Shown here piece by piece: positions 33,654 through 42,003 of a stretch of DNA of 47,325 nt (the stretch's first letter is position 1; each line of letters opens with the position of its first letter). This stretch comes from Paenibacillus xylaniclasticus (lineage in GTDB: Bacteria; Bacillota; Bacilli; Paenibacillales; Paenibacillaceae), in the NCBI RefSeq assembly GCF_004001065.1, contig NZ_BIML01000033.1, positions 1 to 47,325 on the forward strand. Reading direction: 5' to 3'. The notes under the pieces are model-generated. The model had not been told where the DNA came from. It did no database searches and saw only the letters and a list, made by a program, of their open reading frames with translations. A program made the translations under genes and the position numbers.

Positions 33654-34661
33654 CTAAGCTTCGTCTAATTTTTGTCCAATCCATACGGTCGTCCCCTCTG
33701 CATCGGAACGATAATGGATTTGCAGTCTCATCTCATGAAGCATGTACTTGGTAATCGTGAGGCCCATCCCGGCGCCGCGATTCGCAGACAGGGCATTCAT
33801 CCCCGGTCCATGATCTTGAATCATGAATCTTTGTTGCTCGATATCTGCAGCAATTCTGATGAACTGCCCGTCAGCCGCATGGCGAAGAACATTTTGAAAC
33901 AGGTTGTCCAGCACACGTATCATCCATTGTGAATCGATCTCCCATAGGAAGGTCGCATCGAATGGCAAATCTGCGTCTATACGAAAGCCTGCGTCCTCAA
34001 ATGCTGGATACCATGAAGCAATAGATTCTCTTAGCAATCGAACCATATCTGTGGGCGCGGGATGATACGAGTATTTACCTGATGTGAGTAGTGTATAGGA
34101 GAAAAGGTTATCCATTAGCTCGCTCATATGGGTAATGGTATGGTCAATCGCGATGAGCGAGGCCATTCCTTCCTCGCTGAGATTTTCCCTATGCATTCTG
34201 GAGGCATGCCCGCGAAGAGCGGTCATCGGCGTCCGTAAATCATGGGACAGATTGACGATCAATTGCTTTCGAAGCGACTCTTCTTCCAGCTCCCGTTGGT
34301 GACTCTCGCGAAGCTTTCGAATCATTTGATTAAACGAAGCCCCAAGCTGATCTACTTCATTCATTCCCGAAGCAGGTTCTGGGACCGGTTCTGGAATCCA
34401 GGAGCCGTCCTCGGGAACAGCCATCGCCTGCTGCAGACGGATGAACTGCTGTCGAAGACGATAGAAGAACACCCATGAGACAGAGATAAAAATAATGATA
34501 ATGAGACCGATCATAATAAGTATGCTGCTTGACGTATTCATACTCGACTCACTAGAGGGCGAACTTACGCCCAGAACCAATATTACAATCATAACAGGGA
34601 CCAGAACCAGACTCAGAAAATGAACCACTAAGTATCGTCGAAAAAAAGAGCGCTGTCTCAT
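33654..34661 (-). CDS. Sensor histidine kinase with a minimal extracytoplasmic loop
   Basis: The 335-residue kinase has two transmembrane helices (about 11-31 and 46-67) joined by only about 15 residues, a HAMP-like linker, an H box NLSHDLRTPMTALRGH with phospho-acceptor His140, then N box DNLFQNVLRHA and G boxes DHGPGM and GAGMGLTITKYML. Kinases with so short a loop usually sense inside the membrane or through a partner ABC transporter, as in antibiotic-detoxification modules. The start overlaps the response regulator stop by ATGA. The adjacent ABC exporter is the likely partner and target. Confidence 0.87.
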   Translation of the reverse strand: MRQRSFFRRYLVVHFLSLVLVPVMIVILVLGVSSPSSESSMNTSSSILIMIGLIIIIFISVSWVFFYRLRQQFIRLQQAMAVPEDGSWIPEPVPEPASGMNEVDQLGASFNQMIRKLRESHQRELEEESLRKQLIVNLSHDLRTPMTALRGHASRMHRENLSEEGMASLIAIDHTITHMSELMDNLFSYTLLTSGKYSYHPAPTDMVRLLRESIASWYPAFEDAGFRIDADLPFDATFLWEIDSQWMIRVLDNLFQNVLRHAADGQFIRIAADIEQQRFMIQDHGPGMNALSANRGAGMGLTITKYMLHEMRLQIHYRSDAEGTTVWIGQKLDEA

Positions 34662-35338
34662 AATTTCATCCGATATCCAATGCCGCGTACGGTCTGAATA
34701 ATTTCTGGCGCATTAGGATCTTGTTCCAGCTTCTCGCGAAGATGACGAATATGGACGGATAGAGCCTTATCTCCATTGATGTATAAGTCTCCCCAGACTG
34801 CCGTCCATATTTGCTCTTGCGTTAGAATTTGATTCGGATGGCGTAAGAAACATTCCAAAATTTGATATTCCTTCCCTGTCAGAGTCACTTCTTCTCCAGT
34901 ACGCTCGTTAACTACCGTGCGCCCGGGAAGATTAACTTGGATATACTGTCCAAGCTTTATATGATCTGCAAGTCCCGCTCCGCTGCGGCGAAGCAGCACT
35001 TCTATTCTTGCAGCTATCTCATCGATGTAAAAAGGCTTGGTGACATAATCGTCGGCAAATTGCAGTCCTTGCAGCTTGTCCTCAACAGCCGCCCGAGCGG
35101 ACAACAGCATAATCGGCACCGTTGGCGCAGCTTTCTTCAACCGCTGGCCGACCGTAAAACCGTCTAGCCCAGGCAGCATAATATCCAGAATAACCACATC
35201 CACCCCACCAATTTCCTTGTCAGCATGCTCGCCGGATAACAACCAGCAAACGTCATATCCCCGCTTCTTGAGCTCCTCCTGAACCCAGCATCCGATTTCT
35301 TGAGTATCTTCAATTAATAGAATACGCTTCGCTTTCAT
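34658..35338 (-). CDS. OmpR-family response regulator
   Basis: The 226-residue regulator starts at ATG 35338 (MKAKRILLIED) after GGGAAGTGG. The receiver domain has acidic pair Glu10/Asp11, phospho-acceptor Asp52 (VVILDIMLPGLDGF) and Lys in YVTKPF. The C-terminal winged helix (GKEYQILECFLRHPNQILTQEQIWTAVWGD ... VSVHIRHLREKLE-like) binds DNA. It is the first gene of the five-gene regulator-kinase-ATPase-permease-permease operon and probably controls that operon. Confidence 0.9.
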   Translation of the reverse strand: MKAKRILLIEDTQEIGCWVQEELKKRGYDVCWLLSGEHADKEIGGVDVVILDIMLPGLDGFTVGQRLKKAAPTVPIMLLSARAAVEDKLQGLQFADDYVTKPFYIDEIAARIEVLLRRSGAGLADHIKLGQYIQVNLPGRTVVNERTGEEVTLTGKEYQILECFLRHPNQILTQEQIWTAVWGDLYINGDKALSVHIRHLREKLEQDPNAPEIIQTVRGIGYRMKL

Positions 35339-35483
35339 GAGACCACTTCCCTTGCATCCCTTCTTCAACCTGATTATAGATCTATCACAGCAATCCATTT
35401 CCTTCTATTTTATCATTTTTCCTAGTAATAGCATTAATAGAGCCTATACAGTCTCTGTACGAAACTTCACAAATGCCGTATGC

Positions 35484-35534
35484 GGGGGACAAAAAATGCT
35501 CTAATGCAAGGTACCGTCCACTTTTTGTCCGCCC
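35484..35534. other. Long inverted repeat in the intergenic region
   Basis: GGGGGACAAAAA pairs with TTTTTGTCCGCCC (one bulged base) around a 26-nt loop. It sits between the response regulator gene and the promoter of the cysteine-cluster gene. It could be a relic of a mobile element end or a structured RNA. No gene is seen in 35340-35580. Confidence 0.45.
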
Positions 35535-35582
35535 ATGCTCCCTTAATCCCTAAATAACAGCGACAAATTACGAGGAAAAATA

Positions 35583-35611
35583 TTGGCAAATTATTATTTT
35601 TATGGTATTAT
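35583..35611 (+). promoter_or_regulatory. Probable promoter of the cysteine-cluster gene
   Basis: TTGGCA, 17-bp AT-rich spacer, TATTAT. It would give a leader of about 145 nt before the ribosome-binding site at 35751-35757. Confidence 0.5.
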
Positions 35612-35763
35612 AATTTTTCTGTCTCGTTTACTAAAATTGTTGAATATTGTATTATATATTTACATCAGCTCATAATTTATTTGTTAAGAATCATTCTACA
35701 ACTAGAGTGATTTTGGATTTGCGCATTTTAGCAGTTTTCGAATATGGATTAGGAGGGTTAATT

Positions 35764-36114
35764 ATTCTGGAAAGTCTTCCATGCACAACGTGCAGTGGCT
35801 TATGTTGCGGTCCGGTTCCGATAACCAAACAGGAGCTGCATCATATTAAAAATAAAATAAAAAAAATGCCCGCTAAAAATCGTTCGGAACTAGAAAATCA
35901 GCATCGATTTTATGGGACTTGTATCTTCTACGACCTGAATAAAAACCGCTGCGGCATTCATTCGGTAAGGCCCGCAATATGCCGTGCATTCGGGCACTAT
36001 AACAACTTAATTTGTTTCAAAAAACCAGAAGCGGCTTCAAGAAAAAATTGGACCACCACCGAAAATCCTATTGGGATCTTATCGACCGACTTTACTTGGA
36101 AGGATTTCAAGTAA
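35764..36114 (+). CDS. YkgJ-type cysteine-cluster protein, putative metal chelator
   Basis: The C-terminal ~110 residues contain PCTTCSGLCCGPVPIT and then TCIFYDLNKNRCGIHSVRPAICRAFGHY. This is the CxxCxxxCC...C...C pattern of the YkgJ/UPF0153 family, which is thought to bind zinc or an Fe-S cluster. The start is uncertain. The frame is open back to 35647 (TTG), but the only good ribosome-binding site, AGGAGGG at 35751-35757, is followed in frame by ATT, ATT and CTG rather than ATG/GTG/TTG. I list ATT 35764, which gives 116 residues. An ancestral ATG lost by mutation would explain the arrangement. The gene is monocistronic. Confidence 0.68.
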   Translation: MLESLPCTTCSGLCCGPVPITKQELHHIKNKIKKMPAKNRSELENQHRFYGTCIFYDLNKNRCGIHSVRPAICRAFGHYNNLICFKKPEAASRKNWTTTENPIGILSTDFTWKDFK

Positions 36115-36175
36115 TTTGGGTGTAAATATACGCGGACCAGAAGATATGTAAGGAAAATCAATAGAGATTTAAAGT

Positions 36176-36212
36176 AAAAAACCGTCTCTCTACTAGTAGA
36201 AGAGACGGTTCA
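36176..36212 (-). terminator. Rho-independent terminator of the glycosyltransferase gene
   Basis: On the minus strand ACCGTCTCT-T-CTACTAGTAG-A-GAGACGGT forms a near-perfect stem followed by TTTTTT. It lies about 46 bp past the stop at 36258 and could also act on the opposite strand. Confidence 0.9.
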
Positions 36213-36257
36213 GCGGTTATCATCATGTAGGCGGATATGTCGATTTAAACAGTCAAA

Positions 36258-37247
36258 TTATTCAGCACTAACTTTCTTTATGAACTTGTGAATCATAGGA
36301 AGAATAATGTCATAATAATTATGGATAATATTAACAAAAGCATTCGCTTCTTCTAGCGTAATTTCTCCTTCATGGTCTAACTTATGCAGAAAGACCTCTA
36401 GACTATCATATTTATCACAAAATTTATATAGATTTTTATAATGCTGAGAATTCTCAAGAATTCCCCTAGGATGTTCTTGATGAAAATTGACCGCATTTTG
36501 TGTATATACAAACTTGTAATTCATTTCATACAATTTATAAGATAGGTCGGTATCTTCTATTCCATAACCTTTATACGTTTCATCATAAACTATCTTTTCA
36601 TTTAAATGATTTCTATTAAAAGCCATATTTCCACCGAATGCTCTACCCCACCCAAAATGAAAACCGGATAAATCTTCTCCATACTTATCCACAATAGGTA
36701 TGAGCATTGCTGGATCATATGAACCTATTAAATGATTTTTCAATGTCGTTAATGGATTTTCAAGAATGTCTACAGATGTTATTAATTGAATATCTTCTGT
36801 GCAATCAACCAATTGAGGATACTTCTTATAAAGGTCCATCCATTGTCGATACTCTAAAGCCAGTTTATGGGTATAAAATGAGACCACTCTATTCTGCTTG
36901 CCAATACTTACAACCTTGCTATCCGTTCTTAGCCGAAGTTTATGCTCACTAATAAATTCAGGAGCCGGTATACGGTCGTCATCGACAATAATAATGTTTT
37001 CACCGCTAGCAAGTTCAAGAGCTTTATTTCTCGCCCCTGCTGCACCCGTATTATTTTGGTAAACGTATTTCAAGTTGATGTATTTTGTGTATTTATTAAT
37101 AATCTCCTCGGTTTCATCTGTTCCGCCATCATTTACAATCACCAATTCGAAATTATTGTCAGTTTGAGTAGCGAAACCAGCTAATGTCAGATCGAGATAC
37201 TTGGATTTATTGTATGTACTTGTTATTACCGATGTTAAGGATCCCAT
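36258..37247 (-). CDS. Family 2 glycosyltransferase with a GT7C-like C-terminal motif
   Basis: The 329-residue GT-A enzyme has ELVIVNDGGTDETEEIINKY (nucleotide binding), DDDRIPAPEF with the DxD metal site, and the acceptor-side motif GWGRAFGGNMAFNR...YKGYGIEDTDLSYKLYEMNYKF, as in Glyco_transf_7C galactosyltransferases. It is soluble and probably acts at the inner face of the membrane in surface polysaccharide, teichoic-acid or protein glycosylation. GGGGAG lies 7 bp before ATG 37247. Its base composition is clearly more AT-rich than neighbouring operons and it sits next to transposase remnants, so lateral acquisition is likely. No other glycan genes accompany it here. Confidence 0.84.
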   Translation of the reverse strand: MGSLTSVITSTYNKSKYLDLTLAGFATQTDNNFELVIVNDGGTDETEEIINKYTKYINLKYVYQNNTGAAGARNKALELASGENIIIVDDDRIPAPEFISEHKLRLRTDSKVVSIGKQNRVVSFYTHKLALEYRQWMDLYKKYPQLVDCTEDIQLITSVDILENPLTTLKNHLIGSYDPAMLIPIVDKYGEDLSGFHFGWGRAFGGNMAFNRNHLNEKIVYDETYKGYGIEDTDLSYKLYEMNYKFVYTQNAVNFHQEHPRGILENSQHYKNLYKFCDKYDSLEVFLHKLDHEGEITLEEANAFVNIIHNYYDIILPMIHKFIKKVSAE

Positions 37248-37261
37248 TATTAACTCCCCTT

Positions 37262-37622
37262 TGTATTGTAATCGTATGAGTCGATGAGCTTGATCTTGCT
37301 GCTATGAAACGGCGCGCGATACGTTGTCAAAATCCGTTTAACGAGCCGCTCGAACACCTGTTGAAGTAGTACGGGGGGTTACCTGATTGTGCTTCCGACT
37401 AAGTTGAGCTGCTGAGGTGGATGTGAGCCCGAGTTCACGCTGAAACGCTTAACAAAGCTGCAATTGCGCATGCAGGAACAACTTCAGGTACGCGTACGCA
37501 ACAGTCGTCAGCTTCTTCACGTATTGATCTTGCCGAGCTTCCGAAACCCAATCTGCGAACGTTCTCGTACATATTGGCGCTAACCATCTACCAGACGAAG
37601 ATAATAGAGTATGCTCATCCAT
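37262..37622 (-). pseudogene. N-terminal remnant of an IS4-family transposase
   Basis: ATG 37622 starts MDEHTLLSSSGRWLAPI and continues YVKKLTTVAY...LKLFLHAQLQ. Then, across an in-frame stop and a small deletion, comes FQRELGLTSTSAAQLSRKHNQV. After a frameshift it reads LLQQVFERLVKRIL...KIKLIDSY. This order matches the DUF4372-type N-terminus of IS4-like transposases of Bacillales. The catalytic DDE core is absent, because the sequence stops just before it and the glycosyltransferase upstream region begins. At least two frameshifts and one stop make it non-functional. Confidence 0.65.
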
Positions 37623-37836
37623 GCGATTGATCCTTTTCAGTGGATTATGGACAGGGCTACCTACCATAACTATTGTAAAGGATTTTTTTATGCGTAAGCT
37701 TGTATAAGACAGAAAATTATGAAAATTAAGATAACATTAATGCAGCGCTAGTGAGGCACTATACAGACATCTTTTGTATGTGTGAATACAATGACTCTGT
37801 ATGCGTATTTAGACTTACCTCAATTGACCATTGCGG

Positions 37837-38081
37837 TTATTCTAGGTGTGTAATTGGGGCATCAGGTTCGAATTGACGAGGAGGAAGTAGAGCTTCTTCA
37901 AATGCCCTACCCTTGGAGATTATCTCGTAAACAGTATCCGTGTGATCTCCGTTCCGAAACGATGTGGTTACTGTTAATAGAGTTCACCTATTTCGACTCT
38001 TCTCACTTCTTCCCATGATCCAATACAAGACCAATCACAATAATTATCATTAAATTTCACCTGCAGTATCTCTGATACTCA
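37837..38081 (-). pseudogene. Small decayed gene of unknown function with an intact promoter
   Basis: ATG 38081 stands 7 bp after GGAGGAG and reads MSIRDTAGEI then a stop. The next frame continues FNDNYCDWSCIGSWEEV then RRVEIGELY and a stop. A further frame continues TSFRNGDHTDTVYEIISKG then AFEEALLPPRQFEPD and ends PITHLE before TAA at 37839. The three pieces would make one protein of about 80-85 residues after two frame corrections. Coding bias and the good start signals suggest a real gene that has recently decayed, or one split by sequence errors. I do not recognise the family. Confidence 0.45.
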
Positions 38082-38111
38082 TCCCCTACTCTCCTCCTAT
38101 AACATAGCATT

Positions 38112-38140
38112 ATTATGGACATATTTAATGAAAATGTCAA
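38112..38140 (-). promoter_or_regulatory. Strong SigA-type promoter
   Basis: On the minus strand TTGACA (38135-38140), a 17-bp spacer and CATAAT (38112-38117), about 30 bp upstream of the start of the small decayed gene at 38081. Confidence 0.6.
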
Positions 38141-38248
38141 CAATATACAGGACGAGAAGGAGTGCTGCGATAAAAATGCAGTCGAAAAACCTCTTCATAT
38201 GAAATAATATGAAAGCTAACGAGGAAAGAGGAACAGGGGACCATTGGC

Positions 38249-38455
38249 CTATATAACAAAGCATTTAAAGATGAAGCAGTAAGATACTACGTTGTTCAAG
38301 GCTCACCGTCTGTAAGAATTGCGATCGCGATATTGGTGTCAAGCAGATACCCTCAATTACACGTGAATTTTTTGTTCAGTTACTACAAACAGGAGAACAA
38401 AATATCCTCAGACTCAGATGAAATGCAAGCTTCACCTGAACCCGAGGATAGTCTA
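38249..38455 (+). pseudogene. Decayed IS3-family OrfA remnant
   Basis: The plus strand reads LYNKAFKDEAVRYYVVQGSPSV in one frame. After a -1 shift it reads ARDIGVKQIPSITREFFVQ then LLQTGEQNI. Together this resembles the helix-turn-helix OrfA of IS3 elements (KAFKDEAVRLV..GxSVxxAARDLGVSxxTL...TGEQ). Frameshifts are present, no OrfB follows, and the sequence abuts the 3' end of the chemotaxis gene. It is non-functional. Confidence 0.4.
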
Positions 38456-38490
38456 ATAGTTTATTGTGCGAATAACACGCTGCTTACCAA

Positions 38491-39552
38491 TCAATACGTC
38501 GCTTCCTTGCTCGTTTTGAACATATGGACGACCCGGTCTAAGGAATCTCTCCGTTCATTCAACTCGCCGACTTGCGTATTAATCATGTTGGCGTACGCGT
38601 GGTTTTCTTCGATTTGATTGAGCACGCGCTCCATGCGTTCCATCAGCACTGCCAGTTCCCGGTGCTGACGCTGGCGGCTCTCTCTCATCGACGACGTTCT
38701 CGCCTGGAATTGCCCGACGTTGTCCATCACTTCGAACATCGCCTTATCCATCACTTCGATTTCCAAGGCAGCTTGCCTGATTTTATCCGGGATTTGGTTC
38801 ATTTCTCCAGTCAGATAATTAAAGGATTGCCGGAACTTGTCTGTGCTTTCTTTGCCGCTTTGGATCAATTGACTGGTGCGATTCAATATGTTGCGGATTT
38901 GTTCGGAGGAAAGACTGGATTGCTCCGACAATGTTCTAATTTCCTGTGCGACAACCGCAAATCCAGCGCCGAACTTCCCAGCCTTGGCTGCTTCTATGTT
39001 TGCGTTCAACGAGAGCAGTCCGATTCGTTTGGAAATGTCGGCGATCGTGCTTGTGACCTGCTTGCTCACATCAGAAGATGCAGAAATATCCGACATCGCC
39101 GCTATCAAATCCGCAGCCTCATGCTGAGCGAAAGCGAGCTGTTGTTCCAAATTCCCGACATAAGCAGCCAATTCGCTCATTTGACCAAAAATCGCCTGCA
39201 TATCATCAGAAATTCCACTGATCATTCTCGCCGAGCTTTCTATAGCGTCGATCGTTTCTTGATCCTCAGCCAGCTCCCGCTTCATTCTCTCGTGAACTTC
39301 GCGGAAATAGTCGTAGGCCTGGCGTACAGAATCGTGTTGCTCGACAGAATTTCCGTGTAAATGACCGCTCAATTCGATCATGCGGCTCGAACTGCTGTTC
39401 ACGAACATGGTCTGACCTTGGACCTGCTGTACGAGAACATTGATCTTGTCCAACAAGTAGTTAAACGACTCATTCAACTCAGCCGTGTCTTCGCCGGGTT
39501 CGATCGTAAGCTTGCGCGTCAAATCAATTCGCTCGGCCGCGATCTCATTCAT
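38491..39552 (-). CDS. MCP signalling domain, 3' part of the split Amt-MCP gene
   Basis: From the possible internal start ATG 39552 the piece encodes 353 residues. A HAMP-like segment (DLTRKLTIEPGEDTAELNESFNYLLDKI, about 10-38) is followed by a long coiled coil and the CheA/CheW tip RIGLLSLNANIEAAKAG with GFAVVAQEIRTLSEQS. The frame stays open upstream of 39552 to the IS66 end, encoding the Amt C-terminal tail, so it is not a native N-terminus. No transmembrane segment or good ribosome-binding site is present. If made, the fragment would be a soluble, uncoupled signalling domain. Transcription may come from the IS. Confidence 0.75.
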   Translation of the reverse strand: MNEIAAERIDLTRKLTIEPGEDTAELNESFNYLLDKINVLVQQVQGQTMFVNSSSSRMIELSGHLHGNSVEQHDSVRQAYDYFREVHERMKRELAEDQETIDAIESSARMISGISDDMQAIFGQMSELAAYVGNLEQQLAFAQHEAADLIAAMSDISASSDVSKQVTSTIADISKRIGLLSLNANIEAAKAGKFGAGFAVVAQEIRTLSEQSSLSSEQIRNILNRTSQLIQSGKESTDKFRQSFNYLTGEMNQIPDKIRQAALEIEVMDKAMFEVMDNVGQFQARTSSMRESRQRQHRELAVLMERMERVLNQIEENHAYANMINTQVGELNERRDSLDRVVHMFKTSKEATY

Positions 39553-39638
39553 CGCGCGAACCGTATCGAGCAGAGAAGTTTTAGCGCCATGCTCCGATAT
39601 GTTCAGCCCTACTTGCTCGTCTTCTCTGCTTACTCGCA

Positions 39639-39646
39639 GCTTTAAG
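39639..39646. repeat. IS66 target-site duplication, left copy
   Basis: GCTTTAAG directly precedes the element and is repeated exactly at 42088-42095. Eight bp is the duplication length known for IS66 elements. Confidence 0.92.
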
Positions 39647-39696
39647 GTAAGCGTAAAATAGTCCCCACCTAGACAGCAGATGGAGACTCGGATAAG

Positions 39697-41262
39697 TTAT
39701 TTTGTAGAAGTAAACACGCGGCAAGTTAAAGGAAGAGTAGGCGACCATGGGAGCAGGACGTCTAGTGCCTGTTCATCTTGTGGGTTCGGCAACTGCGGCA
39801 ACTTCTCCAGCAAATGCGTGAGATAGTAAAACGGATGCAACCTATTCTCTTTAGCCGTCTCCACTAAGCTGTAGATGATCGCGCTAGCCTGAGCTCCCTT
39901 CGGCGTGTTGGCAAACAGCCAGTTTTTCCGACCAATGACGAACGGCTTGATGGAGCGCTCGCTTCGATTGTTATCGATCTCCAGCCTCCCATCCAAGAGA
40001 TAGCCTTGCAGCCTGTCCCATTGGTTCACACAGTAAGTAATCGCCGTTCCGATCAGGCTTTTTGGCAACACTCTCGCCTCTTGCATCTGTAGCCATGCCA
40101 AAAAAGCATCCAGCACCGGTCGGCTTTTCTCCTGGCGGATGGCAAATCGTTGTTCCGGCAGCAGTCCTTCGGCCTGGCGCTCAATCGCATAAAGGCGGTT
40201 GCAGAAGTCTAATCCCTCTTGCGCCACGGTGCTGGTGGCCGTTGTATGTTTCGGCAGTACCTGAACTGCCTCAAAAAACTTGCGCCGGGCGTGCGCCCAG
40301 CAGCCCACTCGCGTCACACCGGCGACCTGGTCGTAGCTGTCGTATCCGTCCGCGTGCAAGTAACCCTCGAATCCCGACAAGAACCGCTTCGGGTGCTCGC
40401 CCGACCGCGTCGGTTGGTACTCGTACAGGACGATCGCCGGACTAAAGGGGCCGGTTCGATACAGCCACAGGTATGATTTCTGCTCGGCAGTCCGTCCAGG
40501 CTCCCGCAGCACCTGCAACGTTGTCTCGTCAGCGTAGGCGATGTCCTGCATCAGCAGATGCGCCTTCATCCGATCGTACACCAAGCGGAGCCACTGGGCG
40601 CCATGAAGCATCCAGTTGGCCATCGTCTGCCGGGACAACTCAACTCCGAAACGAGCCCAGTGCTGTTCCTGACGGTAGAGCGGCAACCCTTCCACATACT
40701 TCTGGCTCATGATATAGGCCATGCTGGAAGGCGAAGCAAGACTGCCCGATTGAACGGGGCGGGGCATCGGCGCCGTGACAACCGGCGTCTCCGTGCCGTT
40801 CCGCTCGCAGTTGCGGCAACCGTAGACATAGCGAACATGCTCAACGACTTTCACTTCGGCCGGAATGACCTTGAGTTCGCGACGCACTTCGGTGCTCATC
40901 TCATGCAATGCGCACCCGCAGCAAGCGCACGTTTGCTCCGCTTCCGGCAGACGATGTTCCACCCGTTCGATGCCTAGACCATCCAGCTTCAGTTCGCGCT
41001 GGCCCTTGCGCTTCTTGCGCGTGTAAGTGACTTCCTCCAATACGGGCTCTTCTTTGGAGGGATTGGCCTCGGCCTCTGCCTCGTTGAACAACAACAGTTG
41101 GTCCGGGTGCGTTTGCTCGCTGGAGGAGGCAAACTGCCGACGCTTGGCCAGCCCTAACTGCTCCTCGTACCAGCGCAGTTTGGCCTTGAGTTCCTCGTTT
41201 TCACGCATGAGTTTATTCAGTTGTTCTTCCGCTGTTGTAGGGGATTTCGTCCGTTTGTCCAT
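39697..41262 (-). CDS. tnpC: IS66 transposase TnpC
   Basis: The 521-residue transposase has an N-terminal coiled coil ([33 protein letters not shown]), a zinc-binding CxxC pair ([14 protein letters not shown]), and the DDE_Tnp_IS66 core with [20 protein letters not shown] and the conserved [11 protein letters not shown] and [21 protein letters not shown] blocks. Length is normal and no stop interrupts it. Confidence 0.95.
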   Translation of the reverse strand: MDKRTKSPTTAEEQLNKLMRENEELKAKLRWYEEQLGLAKRRQFASSSEQTHPDQLLLFNEAEAEANPSKEEPVLEEVTYTRKKRKGQRELKLDGLGIERVEHRLPEAEQTCACCGCALHEMSTEVRRELKVIPAEVKVVEHVRYVYGCRNCERNGTETPVVTAPMPRPVQSGSLASPSSMAYIMSQKYVEGLPLYRQEQHWARFGVELSRQTMANWMLHGAQWLRLVYDRMKAHLLMQDIAYADETTLQVLREPGRTAEQKSYLWLYRTGPFSPAIVLYEYQPTRSGEHPKRFLSGFEGYLHADGYDSYDQVAGVTRVGCWAHARRKFFEAVQVLPKHTTATSTVAQEGLDFCNRLYAIERQAEGLLPEQRFAIRQEKSRPVLDAFLAWLQMQEARVLPKSLIGTAITYCVNQWDRLQGYLLDGRLEIDNNRSERSIKPFVIGRKNWLFANTPKGAQASAIIYSLVETAKENRLHPFYYLTHLLEKLPQLPNPQDEQALDVLLPWSPTLPLTCRVFTSTK

Positions 41263-41332
41263 ACCTACTCATTCTCGATCTCGCCGGCGATTCCTATCGG
41301 GAATTATGGCGAAACCAAGGCAATTCATCTTG

Positions 41333-41686
41333 CTAAATGACCGTTTGGACCCGTACCGGCGGATGCGCCTTGCGTTGTTCCAGCGTCAGCCCATCCAACA
41401 GCCAGCGCAACTCGCGGCTGGAGACCGTCATGACCCCTTCTCGGCCGGATGGCCACTGAAACGTACCTCGCTCCAGTCGCCGATACAACAGCCAGAAGCC
41501 GTTATGATCCCACAGCAGCATCTTCAGCTTATCTCGCTGGCGGTTGCAGAATACAAAGAGACTGGGCGCAAAGGGATCCAAGCCGAAGCCCTCCTGCACG
41601 AGAGCCGCAAGTGCATCGATGGACTTTCGCAAATCCGTGGGTCCGCAGGCCAAATAGACGTGCTGGGCATTCGGGAGTGTTAACAT
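41333..41686 (-). CDS. tnpB: IS66 accessory protein TnpB
   Basis: The 117-residue protein reads YLACGPTDLRKSIDALAALVQEGFGLDPFAPSLFVFCNRQRDKLKMLLWDHNGFWLLYRRLERGTFQWP, the full IS66 Orf2 signature. It overlaps tnpA by 7 bp and is needed for IS66 transposition. Confidence 0.95.
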   Translation of the reverse strand: MLTLPNAQHVYLACGPTDLRKSIDALAALVQEGFGLDPFAPSLFVFCNRQRDKLKMLLWDHNGFWLLYRRLERGTFQWPSGREGVMTVSSRELRWLLDGLTLEQRKAHPPVRVQTVI

Positions 41687-42003
41687 GACGCCGCCTCCGT
41701 CAATACATGTACAACGTCGCGAAGTAACTGAGGATCGAAGCCGCTGCGAAGTTCGATCTGGGCATGACCGATCCGAAGAAGGAGGGGAGGACTTTTCACT
41801 TCATCGGCCACGGTTAGAGGAATGAAGCGTGCAGCCGGAACTGGAGTGGAGGAGTCACTTTTCTTGGATTTGTAGAGCCAGTATTTCATTTGGTCGACGG
41901 TGCAGTCATGGGCTGCGCACCAAGCTTTCAAGGTCAGACCGCTAGCCTGGTATTCAGCGATTCGCTCCTGCCATTGCTGCCGTCGTTCTTCATGTGCTGT
42001 CAT
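41680..42003 (-). CDS. tnpA: IS66 accessory protein TnpA
   Basis: The 107-residue protein has a helix-turn-helix (RIAEYQASGLTLKAWCAAHDCTVDQMKYWLYKSKK). GGAGG lies about 7 bp before ATG 42003. Its start overlaps the readthrough end of the truncated amt gene by 14 bp, so tnpA could be expressed from the amt promoter. Confidence 0.92.
   Translation of the reverse strand: MTAHEERRQQWQERIAEYQASGLTLKAWCAAHDCTVDQMKYWLYKSKKSDSSTPVPAARFIPLTVADEVKSPPLLLRIGHAQIELRSGFDPQLLRDVVHVLTEAASC

Noticed and set aside
38491-39552. Reading the MCP piece as an independent cytosolic chemoreceptor gene
   Set aside because: The frame is open upstream to the IS66 boundary and encodes the Amt C-terminal tail in frame. 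There is no ribosome-binding site at ATG 39552.
41027-41683. 218-codon open frame on the plus strand across tnpB/tnpC of IS66
   Set aside because: Opposite strand of well-supported IS66 genes.
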